Shown here: piece after piece, positions 1-8,045 of the stretch
How the letters are laid out: each line of letters opens with the position of its first letter
How positions within the stretch are numbered: position 1 is the stretch's first letter
NCBI RefSeq assembly: GCF_013283665.1
Contig: NZ_JABEKU010000001.1
Span: 1,116,001 to 1,180,000, forward strand
Source: Ensifer sesbaniae
Lineage (GTDB): Bacteria; Pseudomonadota; Alphaproteobacteria; Rhizobiales; Rhizobiaceae
Length of the DNA: 64,000 bases
Direction: 5' to 3'
The notes under the pieces: model-generated
What the model saw: the letters and a program-made list of their open reading frames with translations, nothing else
What the model was told of the DNA's origin: nothing
Databases searched by the model: none
Position numbers and translations under genes: made by a program

Positions 1-1053
1 AACGATCTCTTCTGTCATTCGCTCGAGCACAAGCTCGGCATCCATGGCTCACCGACCTGCACGATGATCTATGGCGACGGCAAGTTCGGCGCCGAGAAGG
101 GCGCGGTCGGTTACCTGATCGGCGAGGAGAATCGCGGCCTTGCCTGCATGTTCACCATGATGAACAACGCCCGGCTTGCCGTCGGCATGCAGGGTGTCGC
201 CATTGCCGACGCCGCGACGCAGAAGGCGATCGCATTCGCCAAGGAGCGCACCCAGGGCAAGGCGCCGGGCTGGACCGGGCAGGGCATGAGTCCGATCATC
301 GAGCATCCCGATGTCGCCCGCACGCTTCTGACGATGAAGGCGCTGACGCAAGGCTCGCGCGCGATCTCCTATGCCTGCGCCCATGCCGTCGACATGGCGC
401 ATGCGGCCGAAGGCGAGAAGGCGAAATACTGGCAGGAACGCTCCAGCCTGCTGACGCCGATTGCCAAGTCCTTTTCGACCGATGCCGGTGTCGACGTCGC
501 CTCGATGGGCATCCAGGTCCATGGCGGCATGGGCTTCATCGAGGAAACGGGTGCGGCGCGCTACCTGCGCGATGCCCGCATCGCTCCGATCTACGAGGGC
601 ACGAACGGCATCCAGGCGATCGATCTCGTCACCCGCAAGCTGCCGCTTTCCGACGGCGCCCATGTCCGCGGCTTCATCGGCGAACTGCGCGAAATCGCGT
701 CTGCCGTGCGCGCTTCGAATCGGAACGGTTTCGGCGAGACGGCTGCGCGTCTCGATGCGGCGCTGGATGACCTGTCGGCTGCGACCGAGTGGTTGATAGC
801 GGCCGTCGCCGCCAGCAAGCTCGCCGAAGCATTGGCCGGCGCCACGGCCTATCAGCGCCTGTTCGGCCTGGCGCTGACCGGTGTCTATCTCGCAAAGGGT
901 GGTCTGGCTGAAGTGAGCGATGCCAAGGAAGACCAGCGCATCGCGCTCTGCCGCTTCACGGCGGAAAACCTTCTGGCGGAAACCGCCGCGCTGAAGGATC
1001 GTGTCGTCAACGGCGCCGACAGCCTGGCCGTCGCCCGCGCCGTTCTGGCTTGA
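1..1053 (+). CDS. Acyl-CoA dehydrogenase, C-terminal part (5' truncated by window)
   Basis: Flavin-dependent alpha,beta-dehydrogenation of an acyl-CoA, first step of a beta-oxidation-type pathway. The reading frame is open from base 1 (EHKLGIHGSPTCTMIYGDG) so the start lies outside the window; 350 residues are visible. The motif IYEGTNGIQ near base 595 carries the family's catalytic glutamate. About 130 residues follow it, as in the long (~590 aa) acyl-CoA dehydrogenases that have an extra C-terminal helical domain. The enoyl-CoA hydratase 10 bases downstream would catalyse the next step, so the two are probably one operon. The substrate cannot be read from the sequence. Confidence 0.93.
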   Translation, partial: NDLFCHSLEHKLGIHGSPTCTMIYGDGKFGAEKGAVGYLIGEENRGLACMFTMMNNARLAVGMQGVAIADAATQKAIAFAKERTQGKAPGWTGQGMSPIIEHPDVARTLLTMKALTQGSRAISYACAHAVDMAHAAEGEKAKYWQERSSLLTPIAKSFSTDAGVDVASMGIQVHGGMGFIEETGAARYLRDARIAPIYEGTNGIQAIDLVTRKLPLSDGAHVRGFIGELREIASAVRASNRNGFGETAARLDAALDDLSAATEWLIAAVAASKLAEALAGATAYQRLFGLALTGVYLAKGGLAEVSDAKEDQRIALCRFTAENLLAETAALKDRVVNGADSLAVARAVLA

Positions 1054-1063
1054 GGGGAATACC

Positions 1064-1816
1064 ATGACCGACCACGTCCTCATCGAACGGCCGGAAGCCT
1101 ATCCCGGCGTCCAGGTGATCCGCTTCAACCGGCCGGAGAAGAAGAACGCCATCACCCGCGACATGTACGCGAAGATGACCAATGCGCTGACGGTCGCCTC
1201 AAGCGACCAGGCTGTGCGGGCCACCGCCTTCCTCGGCACCGATGGCTGCTTTTCCGCCGGCAACGACATGGCAGACTTCCTCGCCTTCGCCATGGGCGGC
1301 TCCATGGGCATGGAGGTGATCGAGTTCCTGAAGGCGCTGGCGACCGCCACCAAGCCTATCGTCTCGGGGGTCGACGGCCTGGCGATCGGCATCGGCACGA
1401 CCATCCATCTCCATTGCGACCTGACGGTCTCGTCCGAGCGATCCGTGTTCAAGACGCCCTTCGTCGATCTGGCGCTGGTGCCGGAAGCGGCTTCCAGCCT
1501 GATCGCGCCGCGCATCATGGGCCACCAGCGGGCCTTCGCGCTACTTGCCGCCGGCGAAGCTCTGACGGCCCGCGAGGCGCTGGAAGCCGGCTTGATCTGG
1601 AAGGTCGTTGCGCAGGATGCCGTCGAAGGTGAGGCGCTGGCGCTTGCCGCCCGTCTTGCCAAGAAGCCGCCGGAGGCGCTTCGCATCGCCCGCGACCTCG
1701 TCCGTGGCGACCGCAGCGACGTTCTGGCGCGCATCGACGAGGAAGCCAAGCACTTTGCCGCACAGTTGAAGAGCGCCGAGGCACGTGCGGCCTTTGAGGC
1801 CTTCATGCGCCGCTAA
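1064..1816 (+). CDS. Enoyl-CoA hydratase/isomerase family protein
   Basis: Crotonase-fold enzyme of 250 residues, expected to hydrate or isomerise an enoyl-CoA. The ATG at 1064 is preferred over an upstream in-frame start at 1001 because it gives the normal N-terminus (MTDHVLIERP), is preceded by GAGGGG, and does not overlap the dehydrogenase. CoA-binding and oxyanion features are visible in SAGNDMADF (about residue 65) and the second glycine-rich region DGLAIGIGT; LVPEAASS contains a candidate catalytic glutamate. It lies 10 bases after the acyl-CoA dehydrogenase and probably acts on its product. The exact reaction (hydratase versus isomerase) is not resolved. Confidence 0.92.
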   Translation: MTDHVLIERPEAYPGVQVIRFNRPEKKNAITRDMYAKMTNALTVASSDQAVRATAFLGTDGCFSAGNDMADFLAFAMGGSMGMEVIEFLKALATATKPIVSGVDGLAIGIGTTIHLHCDLTVSSERSVFKTPFVDLALVPEAASSLIAPRIMGHQRAFALLAAGEALTAREALEAGLIWKVVAQDAVEGEALALAARLAKKPPEALRIARDLVRGDRSDVLARIDEEAKHFAAQLKSAEARAAFEAFMRR

Positions 1817-2171
1817 ACAATCCAGGCTTCGTGCATGGGCGAGGCGGGTGCCGCTGTGCGCCCGTTTTCGTGTTCGGGGGCAACGTCCTAGCCGCGACTG
1901 GGTAAAGATCCCGTTGCCGCCGGCATCGCGAACTTGCATAAATCAATTTTAATTGCTTCTTAAATAGCGATCGGTAGCGTGCGGCGCGATAGGCCCATCC
2001 TCATTTCGAGGGCCCCAGCCGCATGAAGCATGGCTGGCTCCGCCTTCTGGCATGTTCAACGTTTTCCCGTAGACGTCAGCGCTTCGCCCTCCGGCGGACG
2101 ATGGATGCTGCGCGAAAATCATCGAGAGCTCATGTCCGGCGGCAGTCGCCGGCATCCATTGGGAGCCCATC
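1817..2171. other. Intergenic region upstream of the chemoreceptor gene
   Basis: 355 bases without a convincing gene. It holds the CtrA-type box at 1949-1963 and an imperfect hairpin at 2015-2037 (CCAGCC and CATG arms with one bulged base) that would lie in the leader of the chemoreceptor mRNA. I see no terminator run for the enoyl-CoA hydratase. Confidence 0.5.
1949..1963 (+). promoter_or_regulatory. Candidate CtrA-binding site upstream of chemoreceptor gene
   Basis: The sequence is an exact TTAA-N7-TTAA, the full consensus for the alphaproteobacterial cell-cycle regulator CtrA, in an otherwise GC-rich region. It sits 208 bases before the chemoreceptor start. CtrA controls motility and chemotaxis genes in many alphaproteobacteria, so the position is plausible, although the distance is long for a site acting directly at the promoter. 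Confidence 0.5.
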
Positions 2172-4268
2172 TTGTCCAAGCGATCGAACCTCATGACGCG
2201 CATCCTCGTCGCCGCGTCCTGTGTCGTCGTCGGCGCCTTTGCCGGCTTTTCCGTTTACATCGACACGCTGCAGCGTAGTACCACCACCAAGGCCGTCGAG
2301 GAGAACATTGCCTCCTCCGGCACGCAGGCCGCGCAGAGCGTTGCCAAGTGGCTGAACGGCCGCGTCACGCTGACCGCGATGGTCGCCGATGCCACCGGCC
2401 GCGCGGCCGATGACGGCGCCATCCAGCCAATCCTGAAGAACGACGTGCTGACCAGCGAATTCATGTCGACCTATGTCGGCAACGAGAGCGGCAAGTTCAT
2501 CACCTGGCCGGACAATCCGATGCCGGCCGGCTACGACCCGCGCCAGCGTCCGTGGTACCAGCAGGCCGTCAAGGCCGACACTCGCGTTTTGACCGAGCCC
2601 TATGTCGACGCATCGACCGGTGCGCTCATCATCAGTGCGGCGGTGCCGGTCAAGCGTGACGGCAAGCTCTATGGCGTTGCCGCCAGCGACTTTTCGCTCG
2701 ATACGCTGGTAGCGATGATCAAGGGCGTCGACGTCGGCGGCGAAGGCTTTGCCTTCCTCGCCAGCAAGGACGGCCAGATCCTCGTGCATCCGGATGCCAA
2801 GCTCGTCACCAAATCGCTCGGCGAGGCCTTCCCGATCGACACACCGACGATCGGTGCGGGCATCATGAACACCGAACTCGGCGGCAAGCCGATGCTGGTG
2901 AGCTTCGTTCCGGTGCAGGGCCTTCCCTCGGTCGAATGGTATGTCGGCTTCGTCATCGACGCCGATGCCGCCTATTCGGCGATCGACAAGTTCCGCATCG
3001 CAGCCACCATTGCCACGATCCTTGCGGTCGGCGTGATGATCGTCTTCCTCGCGACCTTCCTCAGCCGTCTCGTCATCCGTCCGGTGACGGAGATGACCGG
3101 CGCGATGGAAAAGCTTGCTGCCGGCAATCACAACGTCGAAATCCCCGGCGAAGAGCGCCGCGACCAGATCGGTTCGATGGCCGCAGCCGTCGCCGTCTTC
3201 AAGGCGAACGCCGTCGAACGCGCCCGCCTCGAAAGCGAAGCGGATGCCAACCGGTCGTTGTCGGAACGCGAGCGGCTGGAGCGCGAAGCGCAGAAGGCAC
3301 GGGATGCGGCCGAAATCCAGCAGGCCGTCGATGGCCTGGCAACCGGCCTCGGCCGTCTTGCCGACGGCGATCTCGCCTACCGGATCGACACCCCCTTCGC
3401 CGATCGCCTTGATCGCCTGCGCGCCGACTTCAACAACTCCGTCGCCAAGCTGCATGACACGCTGCGCGCCGTCGGTGCGAACGCCCGCGGCATCGACGCC
3501 GGCGCCTCCGAGATCCGCTCGGCCGCCGACGATCTCGCGCGCCGCACCGAGCAGCAGGCAGCTTCCGTCGAAGAGACCGCAGCCGCACTCGAAGAGATCA
3601 CCACGACCGTCAAGGATTCCGCCCGCCGGGCCGAGGAAGTCGGTGCGCTCGTCGCCCGCACCCGGGCCGGTGCCGAGAAGTCCGGCGAAGTCGTTGCCAA
3701 CGCCGTCGAAGCGATGCACGCGATCGAGAAGTCCTCCGGCGAGATCTCCAACATCATCGGCGTCATCGACGACATCGCCTTCCAGACGAACCTGCTTGCG
3801 CTGAACGCCGGCGTCGAGGCGGCCCGTGCCGGTGAAGCCGGCAAGGGTTTTGCCGTCGTCGCCCAGGAAGTGCGCGAACTCGCACAGCGTTCGGCCAATG
3901 CGGCGAAGGAAATCAAGGCGCTGATCACCACCTCGGGCAACCAGGTCAGGAACGGCGTGATGCTGGTCGGCGACACCGGCAAGGCGCTGGAGATGATCGT
4001 TGCCGAAGTCCAGGAGATCAACAAGCATGTGAGCGCAATCGTCACGGCAACGCGCGAACAGTCGACGGGTCTCCAGGAGATCAACACGGCGGTCAACACC
4101 ATGGACCAGGGCACGCAGCAGAATGCGGCGATGGTGGAAGAGCAGACGGCGGCAAGCCACGGTCTTGCCTCCGAGGCCGCCTCGCTCAATGCATTGCTTG
4201 CCCAGTTCAACCTCGGCGAAACGCAGGGTGCTTATGCAGGGAGCGGTGCCCGTCGTCGCGCGGCCTGA
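2172..4268 (+). CDS. Methyl-accepting chemotaxis protein
   Basis: Transmembrane chemoreceptor of 698 residues that passes ligand binding to the CheA/CheW kinase complex. A TTG start at 2172 is chosen because GGGAG lies 6 bases upstream; an ATG 21 bases later is possible. A first membrane helix (about residues 8-30) precedes a periplasmic Cache-like sensor with the typical WYQQAV segment (about 35-270). A second helix (274-296), a HAMP domain and the cytoplasmic methyl-accepting domain follow. The signalling tip is recognisable by [20 protein letters not shown]. There is no C-terminal CheR-docking pentapeptide. The gene stands alone, away from a che operon. Ligand unknown. Confidence 0.95.
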   Translation: MSKRSNLMTRILVAASCVVVGAFAGFSVYIDTLQRSTTTKAVEENIASSGTQAAQSVAKWLNGRVTLTAMVADATGRAADDGAIQPILKNDVLTSEFMSTYVGNESGKFITWPDNPMPAGYDPRQRPWYQQAVKADTRVLTEPYVDASTGALIISAAVPVKRDGKLYGVAASDFSLDTLVAMIKGVDVGGEGFAFLASKDGQILVHPDAKLVTKSLGEAFPIDTPTIGAGIMNTELGGKPMLVSFVPVQGLPSVEWYVGFVIDADAAYSAIDKFRIAATIATILAVGVMIVFLATFLSRLVIRPVTEMTGAMEKLAAGNHNVEIPGEERRDQIGSMAAAVAVFKANAVERARLESEADANRSLSERERLEREAQKARDAAEIQQAVDGLATGLGRLADGDLAYRIDTPFADRLDRLRADFNNSVAKLHDTLRAVGANARGIDAGASEIRSAADDLARRTEQQAASVEETAAALEEITTTVKDSARRAEEVGALVARTRAGAEKSGEVVANAVEAMHAIEKSSGEISNIIGVIDDIAFQTNLLALNAGVEAARAGEAGKGFAVVAQEVRELAQRSANAAKEIKALITTSGNQVRNGVMLVGDTGKALEMIVAEVQEINKHVSAIVTATREQSTGLQEINTAVNTMDQGTQQNAAMVEEQTAASHGLASEAASLNALLAQFNLGETQGAYAGSGARRRAA

Positions 4269-4356
4269 TGCCCTCGCCCTGGAGGCAGAACGCAGCAATA
4301 ACAAAGGGATAAGGTCATTGCCGCGATTCAGTATGGCAATTGCTTCAAGCCTGACA

Positions 4357-4388
4357 TGAGAAAGGCCCGGGAAACCGGGCCTTTCTCA
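4357..4388. terminator. Bidirectional terminator between chemoreceptor and rlmD-like gene
   Basis: A perfect 14-bp stem (TGAGAAAGGCCCGG and its complement) closes a GAAA loop. T-rich bases lie at the foot on both strands. It is between two convergent genes and could serve both. Confidence 0.75.
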
Positions 4389-4501
4389 TTGATGTTCTTC
4401 GTTCGCCGCTTCTGTCATCCTCAGGCTCAACCCGTGACGGAGAAGATGAGCGATGTTCCCGGACAGCGATCAGACAGTAGGCCGGGCCTCCCGACCTTCT
4501 C

Positions 4502-5752
4502 TCATTTCTCCAGCGTCGCGACCGCCTCGACATGGGCCGACCAGAGGAACTGGTCGATCGGCGTCACCGAGGTGATCCGGTAGCCTGCGGCGGTAAGGAT
4601 GGAAAGATCGCGTGCCAACGTGACCGGATTGCAGGACACGGCAGCGATTTTCCTGACGCCCGAGCGGGCGATCTCATGACACTGCGCCTCGGCGCCGGCG
4701 CGTGGTGGATCGAAGACGATCGCGTCATAGACCTTCAGTTCCTGCGCCATGACCGGACGGCGGAACAGGTCACGCTTCTCGACCGTCACCGGTTTCAGCC
4801 CCTGCGTGTTGCGCGCGGCGAAATCGAGCGCCTTCAGCGCCTTGTCGTCGCCTTCGACCGCGTGCACGCGCGCCTTGCGGGCGATGCGCAGCGCGAAGGT
4901 GCCGCAGCCGGCAAAGAGATCGGCGACGCGCTTGGCCTTGCCGAGGTGATCGAGCACCAGCTTCGCCATCGCCTCCTCGGCTTCGACCGTTGCCTGCGTA
5001 AAGCTGCCAGGCGGCGGCGAAACGGAAACGCCGCCGAAATCGATCAACGGCTTCACCAGTTCGACGATGATCTCGCCATTGAGGCTGACGCGAGCGATGC
5101 CGCGGGTGCCGAGCACCGCTTCGACCGTGCGCCGACGTTCGCGGTCATCGAGCTTCTTGATGCCCTCGACGGCAAGGTCGAGGCCCGAAAGGGTCTCGAG
5201 CACCGTGATACGGAACGGCTCGGCGTTGACGGCCATGGCGGCGCCGATCCTGGCGATCGTTGCGAGCTTCGAGACGATGCCCGGGCTCGCGATCGGACAT
5301 TCGGAGATCGCGACGATGTGATGGCTTTCCGCCTGATTGAAGCCGAGAAGCAGTTCCTTCTCGGTCTTGCGGGCGGTGAAGACCGCGCGGCGGCGCTGGC
5401 CGGGATGGGCGACGATCAGCGGCGCCACCTCCGGCTTCAGCCCTTTCGACTTCAAGGCAGCGATGACGAGATCGCGCTTGAACCCGTGATAGAGCGTGTC
5501 CGAGGCGTGCTGCATGGTGCAGCCACCGCAGGTGCCGTTGACACCGTCGGGCCCGAAATGCCGGCAGGGCGGCTCGACGCGCTCGGCTGAAGGTGCCTTC
5601 AGCGAGATCAGCGTGCCGTGCGACTTGTTGACCGCCAGCGCCACGCTTTCGCCGGGCAGCGTGAAGGGCGCATAGATCGGCCCATCGGGGCCTTCCGCAA
5701 TACCGTCGCCCTGGGCGCCAAGGCGGCTGATGGTGACGGTCTCGGTGCTCAT
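4502..5752 (-). CDS. 23S rRNA (uracil-5-)-methyltransferase, RlmD/RumA family
   Basis: SAM-dependent RNA m5U methyltransferase of 416 residues. A short TRAM RNA-binding segment starts the protein (VTISRLGAQGDGIAEG). Four cysteines fit the family's [4Fe-4S] site: one in PPCRHFG, two in GTCGGC and one in ISECPIA. The SAM site is LFAGCGTFAL. The catalytic region reads VFDPPRAGAE followed by the nucleophile motif VSCNPVTLARD. The start ATG overlaps the stop of tlyA by 4 bases, so the two are translationally coupled. Whether the target is U1939 of 23S rRNA or another uridine cannot be decided here, so no symbol is given. Confidence 0.9.
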   Translation of the reverse strand: MSTETVTISRLGAQGDGIAEGPDGPIYAPFTLPGESVALAVNKSHGTLISLKAPSAERVEPPCRHFGPDGVNGTCGGCTMQHASDTLYHGFKRDLVIAALKSKGLKPEVAPLIVAHPGQRRRAVFTARKTEKELLLGFNQAESHHIVAISECPIASPGIVSKLATIARIGAAMAVNAEPFRITVLETLSGLDLAVEGIKKLDDRERRRTVEAVLGTRGIARVSLNGEIIVELVKPLIDFGGVSVSPPPGSFTQATVEAEEAMAKLVLDHLGKAKRVADLFAGCGTFALRIARKARVHAVEGDDKALKALDFAARNTQGLKPVTVEKRDLFRRPVMAQELKVYDAIVFDPPRAGAEAQCHEIARSGVRKIAAVSCNPVTLARDLSILTAAGYRITSVTPIDQFLWSAHVEAVATLEK

Positions 5753-6519
5753 GGCTTTTTCCCCGCCAGCAGAAACTCCACATTGCCGTCGCCGCCGGCA
5801 ATGGGCGAGGGGATGAGGCCGAGGCTCTGCCAGCCCATGTCCTCCACGAGCCAGCGCTCGAGTTCGGCAGCAACGGCCGGAGCGCTATCGGGATCCTTGA
5901 GCAGGCCGGCTTTGCTGATCGCGTCGCGACCCGCCTCGAATTGCGGCTTTACGAGCAGGATGCAGTGTGCGCCGGGAAGCGCCATGTCGAGCGCCGGAGG
6001 GAGAGCAAGCTTCAGCGAGATGAACGAGACATCCGAGACGACGAAGGTGACCTCGCGATCGTCAATGTCTTCGGGCGTCATCGCGCGCGCATTCAGACCC
6101 TCGATGCTGGTGACACGCTCGTCGTCGGCGATGCGTGGGTGGATTTGCCCATGGCCGACATCGACCGCCACGACATGCTCGGCGCCGCGCTTCAAGAGGA
6201 CTTCGGTGAAGCCGCCCGTCGAGGCGCCGATATCGAGACAGCTTTCGCCGGCGGGATCGAGCGCAAAGTGATCGAGCGCTGCGACGAGCTTCAGCGCCGC
6301 GCGGGAGACATAGTCCTGCGCCGGATCATCGATGGTGATCGTCACGCTCTCGGCAAACATCGACGATGGTTTGTTGACCGTGCGGCCATCGACCTTGACG
6401 GTGCCGCGCTGGATCGCGTCGCGGGCGCGGGCACGGCTGGCGACCAATCCTGTATTGAGCAGCAACTGGTCGAGACGGACCCGGTTTCTGTGTTCTTCAT
6501 TCTGACGTTCTTCTGACAT
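5749..6519 (-). CDS. tlyA: TlyA family rRNA 2'-O-methyltransferase (hemolysin-like)
   Basis: Protein of 256 residues with an N-terminal S4 RNA-binding domain (about 15-75, VRLDQLLLNTGLVASRARA) and an FtsJ-type SAM methyltransferase domain. The SAM motif is CLDIGASTGGFT, with later catalytic-core pieces VSDVSFISL and LLVKPQFE. TlyA proteins methylate 16S and 23S rRNA ribose and were first named as haemolysins. It overlaps the downstream RlmD-like gene by 4 bases. In many rhizobia it also lies near dxs; here dxs is on the same strand but three plus-strand stress genes intervene. Confidence 0.92.
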   Translation of the reverse strand: MSEERQNEEHRNRVRLDQLLLNTGLVASRARARDAIQRGTVKVDGRTVNKPSSMFAESVTITIDDPAQDYVSRAALKLVAALDHFALDPAGESCLDIGASTGGFTEVLLKRGAEHVVAVDVGHGQIHPRIADDERVTSIEGLNARAMTPEDIDDREVTFVVSDVSFISLKLALPPALDMALPGAHCILLVKPQFEAGRDAISKAGLLKDPDSAPAVAAELERWLVEDMGWQSLGLIPSPIAGGDGNVEFLLAGKKP

Positions 6520-6580
6520 GCGTTTCTCATGGCGACTTGCCGTCGCAATGGCAAGCCCCTCGCGCCCGGAGCGCCGGCTC

Positions 6581-6684
6581 TACTGCATGTTTCCCTTTAA
6601 TCGTAGCCAATTAAAGGGAAACATGCAGCACTTCAAAGTGCTACAGCGACCCTTTGCGCGTCTGATAAGACGCGCGGCGCTGTA
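6581..6684 (-). repeat. RIME1-like double-hairpin repeat, copy 1
   Basis: Two adjacent palindromes. The first pairs CTGCATGTTTCCCTTTAAT with its complement. The second pairs CTACAGCG and GCGCGTCT with their complements. The same two-hairpin unit occurs at five other places in the window, with the order reversed in copies on the other strand. Size and structure fit the Rhizobium intergenic mosaic element RIME1. It lies between tlyA and the DUF3175 gene. Confidence 0.8.
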
Positions 6685-6705
6685 GATCACGGATAAGTGC
6701 GGTTT

Positions 6706-6730
6706 GGAACATTACCGCTCATTTTGGGTT
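6706..6730 (+). promoter_or_regulatory. Candidate RpoE2 (EcfG-type) promoter upstream of the DUF3175 gene
   Basis: GGAAC at 6706-6710 is followed by 18 bases and TT at 6729-6730, matching the GGAAC-N18/19-TT pattern of the Sinorhizobium general-stress sigma factor RpoE2. It is 59 bases upstream of the DUF3175 start and just downstream of a RIME1-like repeat. Confidence 0.5.
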
Positions 6731-6789
6731 CGCTTCACATTGTCTCCAAGTTGCACGGCGAGTAGCCGAGCCAGCAAACGGAAGAAGCG

Positions 6790-7080
6790 ATGACCCGCAG
6801 CCAGAAACAGTGGTCCCGAGACGTCACGCGCCACAGCAACGCTCTCGAACTCGAACCTCATGTGTTCGAAAAGGATGATGCGAAGGAGATCGCGGCGTCG
6901 CTGAAGCGCTCCGCCGACAGAAGCAGCAGGCGAAAGGCTGGGCCCTTTCGTTCTGCCATGTCGATGCTGACTTTCTATGTCAATCGCGCGGGCAAGAACC
7001 TGTCGGACGACAGGAAGAAAATTCTGGAAGACGCGAAAGATGAACTGCGTCGCGCTTACGGTCGGCGCCCCACGGCGTGA
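6790..7080 (+). CDS. DUF3175 domain-containing protein
   Basis: Small, highly charged cytoplasmic protein of 96 residues. The opening SQKQWSRDVTRHSNALELE, the central SLKRSADRSSRRKAGPFRSA and SMLTFYVNRAGKNLS are the conserved blocks of the DUF3175 family, which covers nearly the whole protein. No signal peptide or membrane segment is present. Function is unknown. A putative RpoE2 promoter upstream, and Hsp20 and dodecin genes downstream on the same strand, suggest a role in stress tolerance; this is inference from position. Confidence 0.88.
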   Translation: MTRSQKQWSRDVTRHSNALELEPHVFEKDDAKEIAASLKRSADRSSRRKAGPFRSAMSMLTFYVNRAGKNLSDDRKKILEDAKDELRRAYGRRPTA

Positions 7081-7141
7081 GCGGTCTGCGCTTGCGTTGC
7101 TCTCTCCGGGCGGGTGGCGAGTTGGCGATCTTTGCGGTGAT

Positions 7142-7166
7142 GGAACCATTTGCGCTTCGCATGGTT
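7142..7166 (+). promoter_or_regulatory. Candidate RpoE2 (EcfG-type) promoter upstream of hsp20
   Basis: GGAAC at 7142-7146, an 18-base spacer, then TT at 7165-7166 reproduce the RpoE2 pattern a second time within 440 bases. It is 123 bases upstream of the Hsp20 start, leaving room for a leader. Confidence 0.45.
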
Positions 7167-7289
7167 TGGTGGGCGGCTGCGCCCAAAGCCGCCGCGCACG
7201 GGCGTGCGCGACGAGGCGCGTACCGACCGATGAACCGTCGCCATCCCGGGCGACCTGCTCGGCTTGGATGGCGCGAGAAGGAGGATTCA

Positions 7290-7790
7290 ATGGCAATTCG
7301 AGATCTTATCCCATGGAGCCGCGGGGACAACCTTCCCGCCTATCGCGACGACCCCTTCATGGCGTTCCGCCGGGAGATGGATCGGTTGTTCGATGATGCG
7401 TTTAGGGGCCTCGAAGGCGGACGGCTCTACAGCCGCCTGTACGGCACGACATGGCCGCGCGTCGAGGTCACGGATAGCGAGCGTGAAATCTGCATAACCG
7501 CGGAGATGCCCGGCATGGACGAGAAGGACATCGAAATCACCTTCGATGACGGGGCCATGGTTCTAAAGGGCGAGAAGCGCGAAGATATGGAATCCAAGGA
7601 CCGGCGGTTTTCGGAACGGTATTATGGCCGTTTCGAACGCCGGATACCGATCGGCACGGAGGTGCAGGACGACCAGATCCGCGCCAAATTCAAGAACGGC
7701 GTTCTCCAGGTGACGATGCCCAAGACCGAACGCGCTCAGTCCAAGGTTCGACGCATTCCCGTCGAGGCGGAAGCCGATGCGAACGCGTGA
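7290..7790 (+). CDS. Hsp20/alpha-crystallin family small heat shock protein
   Basis: ATP-independent holdase chaperone of 166 residues that binds unfolding proteins. The ATG at 7290 follows a strong ribosome binding site (AAGGAGG at 7278-7284); an open frame extends further upstream but has no such site. The N-terminus (MAIRDLIPWSRGDN, then DPFMAFRREMDRLFDD) is typical of this subfamily. The alpha-crystallin domain spans about 50-150 and ends with the AxxxNGVL-type motif (FKNGVLQVTMPK). The gene is in the short stress island between tlyA and dxs, 51 bases before the dodecin gene, and probably shares its transcript. Confidence 0.95.
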   Translation: MAIRDLIPWSRGDNLPAYRDDPFMAFRREMDRLFDDAFRGLEGGRLYSRLYGTTWPRVEVTDSEREICITAEMPGMDEKDIEITFDDGAMVLKGEKREDMESKDRRFSERYYGRFERRIPIGTEVQDDQIRAKFKNGVLQVTMPKTERAQSKVRRIPVEAEADANA

Positions 7791-7841
7791 GGCTGAGAGC
7801 GGATTGAGAAAGGGATGGCGTGGACGCCAGGGAGGATAGCA

Positions 7842-8045
7842 ATGTCGATTGCCCGCATTACCGAAATCTCATCAACATCGTCTGTCAGCTTCGAAGACGC
7901 GGTCAACTCCGGCATAACGCGCGCTTGCCAGACGCTGCGCGGCGTCAAGGCGGCCTGGGTGAAAGAGCAGGAGGTTGCGGTCGAAAACGGCGCTCCGGTT
8001 TCCTACAAGGTTATCCTGAAGGTGACCTTCGTGTTGGAAGATTAG
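7842..8045 (+). CDS. Dodecin family flavin-binding protein
   Basis: Protein of 67 residues, the normal length for dodecins, which form hollow dodecamers that store flavin or other small ligands. The motif [15 protein letters not shown] and the central tryptophan in [11 protein letters not shown], which stacks on the flavin ring, are visible. The ATG at 7842 is preferred to one 27 bases upstream because GGGAGG precedes it. Its stop codon (8043-8045) interlocks with the stop of the convergent dxs gene (8042-8044), leaving no room for a terminator. It is probably co-transcribed with hsp20. Confidence 0.94.
   Translation: MSIARITEISSTSSVSFEDAVNSGITRACQTLRGVKAAWVKEQEVAVENGAPVSYKVILKVTFVLED

Noticed and set aside
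2130-4304. Long open frame (about 720 codons) antisense to the chemoreceptor gene
   Set aside because: High-GC third-position bias on the sense strand creates long antisense frames. The translation has no family motifs and the sense strand is a clear chemoreceptor.
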